Positions 1 to 5,237 of a DNA stretch of 5,859 nt are shown in pieces. The notes beneath the pieces were generated by a model, which saw only the letters and a list, made by a program, of their open reading frames with translations, searched no databases and was not told the origin of the DNA. The translations under genes and the position numbers were made by a program. Source of the DNA: Acidobacteriota bacterium (GTDB lineage Bacteria > Acidobacteriota > Terriglobia > Terriglobales > Acidobacteriaceae). The stretch is taken from positions 1 to 5,859 of the forward strand of contig JAJZMO010000191.1 of assembly GCA_021798235.1 (NCBI GenBank), given 5' to 3'. Numbering within the stretch: the stretch's first letter is position 1; each line of letters opens with the position of its first letter.

Positions 1-259
1 CCTGTTGGCCGCCCGGAACCAGTTGTCGAACAAAGTCTGCGCGAAACTCCTGCTCCAATCGTGGCGTGACCAGCACAATGGGCGTGACCCAGTGCGGCTG
101 GGCAGCCTGCGTACTCGAAACACGATGTAGCCAGTTCGCCATCAATGAGTTCTCTGCTTTTTGCGCCCCAGCCCTGGAAGAAAGGAACAAGAGAGAACAG
201 CATAGAAATACGTAGGGGGAAATTTTCTGCTTGGACAGGTGGAAATTGCCATCGATCAT
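1..259 (-). CDS. Secreted/envelope protein of unknown function, N-terminal fragment
   Basis: This partial gene runs off the left edge; only the first 86 codons are visible. Translated from the ATG whose first base is 259, the protein begins MIDGNFHLSKQKISPYVF. A hydrophobic stretch follows (about residues 17-28, YVFLCCSLLFLS), then RAGAQ, which reads as a Sec signal peptide with likely cleavage after AGA, near residue 33. The mature part contains NWLHRVSST and QPHWVTPIVLVTPRLEQEFR. An in-frame stop lies just upstream (281-283 on the minus strand), so 259 is the only ATG that keeps the signal peptide; the ATG at 142 would remove it. No convincing Shine-Dalgarno is seen. The PHW-TP-VTPRLEQEFR pattern reminds me of uncharacterised predicted outer-membrane proteins of Acidobacteriota, but that is memory, not a search. 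It is transcribed divergently from ilvE. Function is unknown; export is the well-supported part. Confidence 0.72.
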   Translation of the reverse strand, partial: MIDGNFHLSKQKISPYVFLCCSLLFLSSRAGAQKAENSLMANWLHRVSSTQAAQPHWVTPIVLVTPRLEQEFRADFVRQLVPGGQQ

Positions 260-295
260 ACTGCCACAATAGAGAAAAGATCAACAGCACATCAA

Positions 296-301
296 ATCAT
301 A
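296..301 (-). promoter_or_regulatory. Candidate -10 box for the leftward secreted-protein gene
   Basis: The minus strand reads TATGAT here, five of six matches to the sigma-70 -10 consensus, 37 bases upstream of the start at 259. No recognisable -35 box lies 16-19 bp further upstream, so the assignment rests on one hexamer in an AT-rich stretch and is weak. Confidence 0.25.
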
Positions 302-381
302 TATCTATGATTTTCTACGAATTCATTCGATTCACACGCTCAAAATTCCTCCCGGTGCAATCGCCTGCAAACATCCAGATA

Positions 382-408
382 CAATTCGGGCAATTCGATG
401 AGTTCGTT
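382..408 (+). repeat. Three tandem 9-bp direct repeats upstream of ilvE
   Basis: Consecutive units CAATTCGGG (382-390), CAATTCGAT (391-399) and GAGTTCGTT (400-408) share the core nAnTTCGnn. The first two are identical over seven bases; the third is more diverged. The block fills the place of the -35 region and spacer, and its last base is the first base of the -10 hexamer. This position would suit an operator or activator site, but no regulator is known and the repeat may be chance. Confidence 0.4.
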
Positions 409-413
409 ATAAT
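408..413 (+). promoter_or_regulatory. Candidate -10 box of the ilvE promoter
   Basis: A perfect TATAAT hexamer lies 47 bases before the ilvE start codon. The matching -35 position with a 17-bp spacer is TTCGGG (385-390), which is poor, so the promoter may depend on an activator or use another sigma factor. The predicted start of transcription near 420 gives a leader of about 40 nt. That leader shows no leader peptide, T-box or attenuator. Confidence 0.5.
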
Positions 414-444
414 GAGTATTCCCAGCGATCCCACTGCTTGGAAG

Positions 445-449
445 AGGAG
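445..449 (+). promoter_or_regulatory. Shine-Dalgarno site of ilvE
   Basis: AGGAG lies 11 nt upstream of the ATG at 461, within the purine run AAGAGGAG. The spacing is slightly long but acceptable and supports the chosen start. Confidence 0.6.
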
Positions 450-460
450 CCGCAGCACGC

Positions 461-1399
461 ATGCCGATTCAGACAACGAAAAATATCTGGCACAACGGAA
501 AGCTCATCCCTTGGGAGCAGGCCAACATCCACGTGATGTCGCACGTGGTGCATTATGGCTCGTCCGTATTTGAAGGCATTCGCTGCTATCAGCAGCCCAA
601 CGGCGCGGGCATCTTCCGGCTGTCGGAGCACATGCAGCGCCTGCTGGACTCGGCCAAGATTTACCGCATGGAACTGCCCTACACGCTGGAGCAGTTGAAC
701 GCTGCCGCCGTCGCATTAGTTGAGGCCAACGGCGTTGCCCCCTGCTATCTGCGTCCCATTGCCATTCGCGGCTACGGCGAGATTGGCGTCAGCCCGATGG
801 GATGCCCGGTCGATGTCTACATCGCCAATTTTCCTTGGGGCAAGTACGTGGCCGGCGATGCTGCTGATGTTTGCATCTCCTCGTGGAACCGGCTGGCACC
901 GAACACGATGCCGTCGATGGCCAAAGCTGGATCGAATTATATGAATTCGCAGTTGATCCGCATGGAAGCCGCTGCAAATGGCTACTCCGAAGGCATTGCG
1001 CTCGACGTGAATGGCTTTTTGTCCGAAGGCTCCGGCGAAAATCTCTTCTTGGTACGCGGCGGCGTGCTTTATACCACGCCGCTTGGCGACTCAATTCTGT
1101 CGGGCATCACGCGTGACTCCGTCATCCAACTGGCACGCGAGATGGGCTACACGATCGTGGAGCAATCCCTGCCACGCGAGATGATCTACATTGCCGATGA
1201 GGTTTTCTTCACCGGCACTGCGGCTGAAGTAACTCCCATCCGCTCCGTGGACCGCATTCTGGTCAAGGACGGCAAGACCGGCCCGATTACGCAGCAGTTG
1301 GCCGATGAGTTCTTCGCAATCACCTCTGGCAAGAAGGCGGATCGCTTTGGCTGGCTGACACCCGTCAAGGTGAAGGCATCCGAAACCGTGCCCGCATAA
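461..1399 (+). CDS. ilvE: Branched-chain amino acid aminotransferase (class IV)
   Basis: This 312-residue protein is a PLP-dependent transaminase that interconverts leucine, isoleucine and valine with their 2-oxo acids using glutamate/2-oxoglutarate, the last step of branched-chain synthesis in the cytosol. The N-terminal signature HYGSSVFEGIRCY (31-43) is followed by FRLSEHMQRLLDSAKI (52-67), both typical of the bacterial IlvE type. The PLP-binding lysine is K155 in MAKAGSNYMNS. The family block EGIALDVNGFLSEGSGENLF (177-196) carries the cofactor-contacting E189, and FFTGTAAEVTPIRSVD (249-264) forms the C-terminal phosphate/substrate loop. Length matches the family (about 300-310). Start at 461 is supported by AGGAG and by the family N-terminus. 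It lies 46 bp before manA on the same strand, so co-transcription is possible, with no terminator seen between them. D-amino-acid transaminase and aminodeoxychorismate lyase share the fold, but the motif set favours IlvE. Confidence 0.95.
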   Translation: MPIQTTKNIWHNGKLIPWEQANIHVMSHVVHYGSSVFEGIRCYQQPNGAGIFRLSEHMQRLLDSAKIYRMELPYTLEQLNAAAVALVEANGVAPCYLRPIAIRGYGEIGVSPMGCPVDVYIANFPWGKYVAGDAADVCISSWNRLAPNTMPSMAKAGSNYMNSQLIRMEAAANGYSEGIALDVNGFLSEGSGENLFLVRGGVLYTTPLGDSILSGITRDSVIQLAREMGYTIVEQSLPREMIYIADEVFFTGTAAEVTPIRSVDRILVKDGKTGPITQQLADEFFAITSGKKADRFGWLTPVKVKASETVPA

Positions 1400-1445
1400 G
1401 CAACAAAGCTGACGAAATCCGGAGACCCGCTCGCTTTCCATCGGA

Positions 1446-2420
1446 ATGGCACACAGCATGTCCCAATTGACTCCCTTTCGGCTCCGCCCATGGTTTCGCA
1501 CGCGCATCTGGGGCGTGCGGAATCTTGCGCCCTGGTATGACTACGCCGTGGGCGAGGAACCCATCGGCGAGGTCTGGCTGAGCGGGGACGATTGCACGGT
1601 GGACTCCGGCCCGCACGCGGGCACGGCGCTGGCTCAGATCTTTGCGGAGCATCGCACGGAGTTGCTGGGAGCAGACGCTCACCACACCGAGCGCTTTCCA
1701 TTGTTGATGAAGGTGCTCTTTCCGCAGGAAAAGTTAAGCGTGCAGGTACACCCCGATGACGCGCTGGCCAGGCTGCATGGCGAGCCGCACGGCAAGACGG
1801 AGTGCTGGTACGCACTCGACGCCGAGCCAGGCGCGACCGTTGCACTCGGCTTTTTGCCCGGGGTGACGGAGGCGCAGGTGCGAGCGGCGATTAAGCAGCA
1901 AACGTTAGAGTCCTTGCTGCACTGGCTGCCCGTCACCAAGGGAGACATGATCTTCGTCGATGCAGGCACGGTGCATGCCATTGGGCCGGGCCTGGTGCTG
2001 CTGGAGACGCAGCAGAACTCCGACATGACCTACCGCATGTATGACTATGGTCGTCCGCGGGAACTGCACTTGGAAGAGAGCTTCCGCGCCATGCGCTTGC
2101 AGACGCAAGCCGGCAAAGTGGTCCCGCGCGCGCAGGCGGGTTCCACCGTGCTCGTCGAGTCGCAGTACTTTCGCGTGGATCGCTTCGCGCTGCAACCGAA
2201 CGCCGCGCCACGCGCATTCACGCAAGAAGCGCAACAACCCACGGCACAATTGCTCTTTGCCGCCAGCGGCAGCGGCACGTTGCAGGCAGAGGGTTGCGAA
2301 CCCATTGCGCTGCATCGCGGAGAAATGGCCATCGTACCTGCCTGCACCACTGCCTGGCAGATGCACGCCACCGGCTCCGAAAACAAGCCCTTGGAAATCT
2401 TGCGCGCCATTCCTCGTTAG
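1446..2420 (+). CDS. manA: Mannose-6-phosphate isomerase, class I (small type)
   Basis: This cytosolic zinc enzyme interconverts fructose-6-phosphate and mannose-6-phosphate, the entry step to GDP-mannose. The 324-residue length fits the short Bacillus-type PMI rather than the roughly 390-residue E. coli form. Family blocks are FRLRPWFRTRIWGVRNLAPWY (begins residue 11), GEVWLSG (41-47), PLLMKVLFPQEKLSVQVHPDD (begins 85), GKTECWY (116-122), FVDAGTVHAIG (170-180) and NSDMTYRMYDYGR (191-203). The expected metal ligands Q100, H102, E119 and H177 are all present. R197 in the TYRMYDYGR block matches the conserved catalytic arginine region. The C-terminal part (about 235-322) is a second cupin-like half. 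Start is uncertain: ATG at 1458 (MSQLTPFRL) fits the family N-terminus equally well. GGAG at 1421-1424 is about 21 nt from the first ATG, too far for a good Shine-Dalgarno. ManC and a hexose-phosphate mutase downstream support biosynthetic use. Confidence 0.93.
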   Translation: MAHSMSQLTPFRLRPWFRTRIWGVRNLAPWYDYAVGEEPIGEVWLSGDDCTVDSGPHAGTALAQIFAEHRTELLGADAHHTERFPLLMKVLFPQEKLSVQVHPDDALARLHGEPHGKTECWYALDAEPGATVALGFLPGVTEAQVRAAIKQQTLESLLHWLPVTKGDMIFVDAGTVHAIGPGLVLLETQQNSDMTYRMYDYGRPRELHLEESFRAMRLQTQAGKVVPRAQAGSTVLVESQYFRVDRFALQPNAAPRAFTQEAQQPTAQLLFAASGSGTLQAEGCEPIALHRGEMAIVPACTTAWQMHATGSENKPLEILRAIPR

Positions 2421-2458
2421 CGCATTTTCTCATTCAGCATTCACAAAAATGATGCATG

Positions 2459-2491
2459 CCCCATGCAAGCCGTTGTTGGGCTTGCGTGGGG
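2459..2491 (+). terminator. Strong hairpin after manA; possible terminator without U-tract
   Basis: The left arm CCCCATGCAAGCC (2459-2471) pairs with GGCTTGCGTGGGG (2479-2491) across a 7-nt loop, giving 13 pairs with a single G-U wobble. It starts 38 bases after the manA stop. The bases after the stem are AAAGCGGG, not a U-run, so it is not a classical intrinsic terminator on this strand. A second, weaker stem CGGGA/TCCCG (2496-2500 with 2510-2514) follows. On the opposite strand a five-T run follows about 9 nt after the stem, which is also imperfect. It may terminate, stabilise the manA mRNA 3' end or regulate manC. The rest of the 2421-2639 gap holds nothing I can identify. Confidence 0.4.
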
Positions 2492-2614
2492 AAAGCGGGA
2501 CCACAATTTTCCCGACTAAGAACCCACTGGCCGAAAACGCTCAGATTCTCGCATCCAATCGTGCTTATTGCGCGCGCAGTGGCATTCGACCTGCATCCAC
2601 TGCGTCCGCTACCA

Positions 2615-2620
2615 TACAGT
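2615..2620 (+). promoter_or_regulatory. Weak candidate -10 box for manC
   Basis: TACAGT matches four of six bases of TATAAT and lies 19 bases before the manC ATG. No good -35 partner is seen 16-18 bp upstream. If used, the mRNA leader would be only about a dozen nucleotides, which would fit the absence of a Shine-Dalgarno there. This is speculative. Confidence 0.18.
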
Positions 2621-2639
2621 AGTCACTGGCGCGCACGAC

Positions 2640-3755
2640 ATGACTCCAAAAATTGATCTTCGTCCCATCATCCTTGCCGGCGGCAGCGGCACTCGTTTTT
2701 GGCCGCGCAGTCGTCGCAGCCAGCCCAAGCAAGTTTTGGCTTTGGACGGGGAGCACAGCATGTTGCAGCAAACGGTCAGCCGCTTGTTGCCCTTGGCGGC
2801 GCTTGATCGCTTCTGGGTGATTACCAATCAAGACTTGCAGACCATGATCTCCAGTCAGATCCTGGGCCTGCCTGTGGCGCAAATTCTGGCCGAGCCTGTC
2901 GCGCGCAACACGGCTCCTGCTGCTGGGCTAGCTGCATTTCTTTTGGAACGCACGGCCCCAGATGCCATCCTCGGCATCTTCCCTTCGGATCACGTGGTTG
3001 GCGATACGGAGCGACTGTGCAAGCTGCTGCGGCAAGGCTGTGCGCTGGCTGCGCAGCCGGGCACCATCGTTGTGCTCGGCATTCGTCCCAAGCATCCAGA
3101 AACCGGATACGGATACATCGAAACCGGAGACCCCTTGAACGACGGTGCAATCCGCGTGCGCCGCTTCACTGAAAAACCCAACCATGAGCGTGCTGAGGAG
3201 TTCGTCAGCGCGGGCAATTATTTCTGGAACAGCGGCATCTTTCTTTGGTCGGCCCGCACGCTGGTTGAGGCCGTGCGCGAACACTTGCCAGAGACTGCGC
3301 CCTATCTGGAAGAGATCGCCGCCAGCCACGGCACGCCGCAGTTTGCTGCCAAATTTGCCGCGCTCTACCCGAAGTGCGAGAACATCAGCATTGACTACGC
3401 GCTCTTGGAGCCACGTAGCGCCAAAGGCGAACACCACGCCAACATTTGTTGTCTGCCCGCAGATTTTGGCTGGAACGATCTTGGCTCCTGGAACGCGCTG
3501 TATGAACATCGCATCACCACAGCCCGGCATGTGCGCGAGGGCGACAACGTGATGGAGACCGCAGCCGTAAGCCTGATGGATGCGGCGGGCAACTACGTCT
3601 ATGCTCCCGGCAAGCACGTCGCTTTGGTTGGCGTTGAAGATTTGGTCGTTGTGGATACGGGCGATGTATTGCTGGTGACCCGGCGTGAATGTTCCCAAGA
3701 CGTCGGCAAGCTGGTACGCCAGATCCAACAGGAACGCAAGGAAGAAATCCTTTAA
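2640..3755 (+). CDS. manC: Mannose-1-phosphate guanylyltransferase
   Basis: This enzyme makes GDP-mannose from mannose-1-phosphate and GTP, supplying the mannosyl donor for cell-surface polysaccharides. The 371-residue product is a nucleotidyltransferase with N-terminal RPIILAGGSGTRFWPRSR (8-25), the nucleotide-binding loop with its catalytic arginine and trailing K30. Further blocks are AEPVARNTAPA (84-94), FPSDHVV (114-120) with the metal-binding D117, ETGYGYIETG (154-163), FTEKPN (176-181), NSGIFLW (197-203), ENISIDYALLE (247-257) and GWNDLGSW (277-284). It lacks the C-terminal isomerase domain of the roughly 470-residue bifunctional ManC/AlgA type; the separate manA upstream supplies that activity. 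A TTG 24 codons upstream (2568) is in frame but adds residues outside the family start, so the ATG at 2640 is preferred, although no Shine-Dalgarno precedes it. The next gene follows after 24 bp, suggesting one operon. Confidence 0.94.
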   Translation: MTPKIDLRPIILAGGSGTRFWPRSRRSQPKQVLALDGEHSMLQQTVSRLLPLAALDRFWVITNQDLQTMISSQILGLPVAQILAEPVARNTAPAAGLAAFLLERTAPDAILGIFPSDHVVGDTERLCKLLRQGCALAAQPGTIVVLGIRPKHPETGYGYIETGDPLNDGAIRVRRFTEKPNHERAEEFVSAGNYFWNSGIFLWSARTLVEAVREHLPETAPYLEEIAASHGTPQFAAKFAALYPKCENISIDYALLEPRSAKGEHHANICCLPADFGWNDLGSWNALYEHRITTARHVREGDNVMETAAVSLMDAAGNYVYAPGKHVALVGVEDLVVVDTGDVLLVTRRECSQDVGKLVRQIQQERKEEIL

Positions 3756-3759
3756 CCCC

Positions 3760-3783
3760 ATGATGCCCGCACTCATCGCATGA
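3760..3783 (+). other. Seven-codon micro-ORF overlapping the mutase start
   Basis: In the 24-bp gap after manC, ATGATG opens a frame encoding MMPALIA that stops at TGA (3781-3783). That stop overlaps the mutase ATG (3780-3782) as ATGA. AAGGAAG (3738-3744) inside the end of manC lies 15 nt upstream, a rather long spacing. Because the mutase itself has no Shine-Dalgarno, ribosomes ending on this micro-ORF could restart on the mutase. Whether it is translated is unknown. Confidence 0.25.
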
Positions 3784-5237
3784 TCAACGATACGAACACG
3801 CAGGAGTCTCCCATCCAATTTGGAACCGATGGCTGGCGCGCCGTCATTGCTGACGGCTTCACCTTCGCCAACGTGCGCACGGTGGCAGCAGCCATTGCCC
3901 ATTACATTTTGGATTGCGAAGAGCCGCAACACGGCCTTTGCATTGGCTACGACACACGCTTTGCTTCCGCGCGTTTTGCGCGCGCTGTGGCAGAGGTGGT
4001 CGCCAGCGCAGGCATTGCCGTGTACTTGGCCGATCGCATCACACCGACGCCCGCTCTGTCGTACGCCGTGCGCGCGCGCGGTGCGGCGGGCGGCGTCATG
4101 ATCACCTCCAGCCACAATCCCAGCCAATGGAATGGCGTCAAGTACAAGGCAAGCTATGGCGGCTCCGGCAGTCCCAAGATCATCGCTGCGATTGAATCCC
4201 GCTTGCGGCGTCCACTGCCTGCCTCCAGCACGCCAGCATCCATCACAATGGTGGATTTTTGTCCGCCCTACGTGGAAGCCATCACGCGCTTCGCAGACGT
4301 CGGCGCCATTGCGCAAAGCGGGCACCGCTTTTTAATCGATAGCTTGCACGGCGCGGGCGCGGGCATCTTGGCGGGCATCTTCACCCAAGCGGGCATTGCC
4401 TTCGCGCAAATCCACAGTGAGCCAGACCCGCTCTTCGGCGGTCTGCACCCGGAACCCATCCCTCCGCATACACACGCTGCACAACAAGCCGTGGTGGCAG
4501 AGCGCTGCGCTGCCGGATGGATCACCGATGGCGACGCCGACCGCATTGGTGCCGTCGATGAACATGGCCATTACGTCGATTCGCACAAAATTTTCTGCAT
4601 CCTGCTACGTTGGCTGCTCCAGCGCAAGCAATGGCCGGGCGACGTCGTGCGCTCGCTCAACGTAACGCGCATGGCCGACCGCATCTGCGCTCAACACGGA
4701 CGCACGCTGCATCAGGTGGGCGTCGGCTTCAAATACATCTGCGATCTCATGCTCGGCGGCAACATTCTCATCGGCGGGGAGGAGTCGGGCGGCATCGGCA
4801 TCGCGCGCCATCTGCCAGAGCGCGACGGCCTGCTGAATGCGCTGCTCCTGGCCAACGTCATGGCCGACGAGCGCAAAACGCTCGGCGAACTCGTGACCGA
4901 TTTGCAACGTGAATATGGCGCGCACTTTTACGATCGCATTGACCTACATCTGCCCGAGGCCACCAAACAAGCGGTGATGGCGCATCTGCGCGCAGGCATC
5001 CGCGAATTTGCGTCCATGGCCGTCGAGCGCGTCGAAACCAAGGACGGCGTGCTGCTGTTTCTCAACAACCCTGCGGCGGCCAAGCTGCCCAATGCCGCGC
5101 AGACCTGGCTGCTCTTTCGTGCTTCTGGCACGGAGCCGTTGCTGCGTCTATACTGCGAATCCTGTGCGCCGGATTCGGTACAGGCCTTGCTGCACGCTGC
5201 ACGAGAGTTCGCACTTTCTTTTGGAGAAAATCATTGA
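3780..5237 (+). CDS. Phosphoglucomutase/phosphomannomutase family protein
   Basis: This 485-residue alpha-D-phosphohexomutase moves a phosphate between C6 and C1 of glucose or mannose, through a phosphoserine intermediate. All four signature sites are intact. FGTDGWRA (14-21) opens domain 1. The active serine is S111 in TSSHNP (109-114). The metal loop is DGDADR (250-255; D250, D252, D254). The sugar-binding loop is GEESGG (333-338), and the phosphate-binding loop is FRASGTEPLLRLY (446-458). Between manC and a sugar-phosphatase-like gene, its likely job is mannose-6-P to mannose-1-P for GDP-mannose. However, a GEES loop is more usual in phosphoglucomutases than the GEMSGH of classical phosphomannomutases, so it may be dual-specific or glucose-directed. 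The ATG at 3780 is the only possible ATG, since the manC stop is in the same frame just upstream. There is no Shine-Dalgarno; coupling to upstream translation is plausible. Confidence 0.92.
   Translation: MINDTNTQESPIQFGTDGWRAVIADGFTFANVRTVAAAIAHYILDCEEPQHGLCIGYDTRFASARFARAVAEVVASAGIAVYLADRITPTPALSYAVRARGAAGGVMITSSHNPSQWNGVKYKASYGGSGSPKIIAAIESRLRRPLPASSTPASITMVDFCPPYVEAITRFADVGAIAQSGHRFLIDSLHGAGAGILAGIFTQAGIAFAQIHSEPDPLFGGLHPEPIPPHTHAAQQAVVAERCAAGWITDGDADRIGAVDEHGHYVDSHKIFCILLRWLLQRKQWPGDVVRSLNVTRMADRICAQHGRTLHQVGVGFKYICDLMLGGNILIGGEESGGIGIARHLPERDGLLNALLLANVMADERKTLGELVTDLQREYGAHFYDRIDLHLPEATKQAVMAHLRAGIREFASMAVERVETKDGVLLFLNNPAAAKLPNAAQTWLLFRASGTEPLLRLYCESCAPDSVQALLHAAREFALSFGENH
5223..5226 (+). 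promoter_or_regulatory. Shine-Dalgarno deciding the TTG start of the HAD gene
   Basis: GGAG lies inside the last codons of the mutase, 7 nt before TTG at 5234, which is near-ideal spacing. It picks the TTG over the in-frame CTG and GTG codons further in, and no start codon is present in frame just upstream. Confidence 0.65.

Noticed and set aside
414..460. Attenuator, leader peptide or T-box before ilvE
   Set aside because: The predicted leader is only about 40 nt and has no Leu/Ile/Val-rich mini-ORF and no stem-loop series.
145..573. 142-codon plus-strand frame overlapping the left intergenic region and the ilvE start
   Set aside because: It is antisense to the signal-peptide gene, then crosses the ilvE promoter and start in another frame. 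No motif or ribosome site supports it.
1400..1445. Terminator between ilvE and manA
   Set aside because: No inverted repeat or T-run is visible in these 46 bases, so read-through into manA is possible.
2041..2622. 193-codon plus-strand frame overlapping the end of manA
   Set aside because: It is out of frame with the well-supported manA and very rich in Arg, Ala, Pro and Cys, as expected for a frame shadow. Only its tail enters the gap.
2568..2639. 24-residue N-terminal extension of manC from TTG
   Set aside because: It has no Shine-Dalgarno, and the extension lies outside the conserved RPIILAGGSGTRFWP start of the family; the ATG at 2640 is preferred.
2928..4325. 465-codon open frame on the minus strand lying across manC and the mutase
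   Set aside because: It is antisense to two strongly recognised genes. The translation shows no family motif and has an erratic composition rich in Cys, His and Gly. Long antisense frames are common in GC-rich coding DNA.
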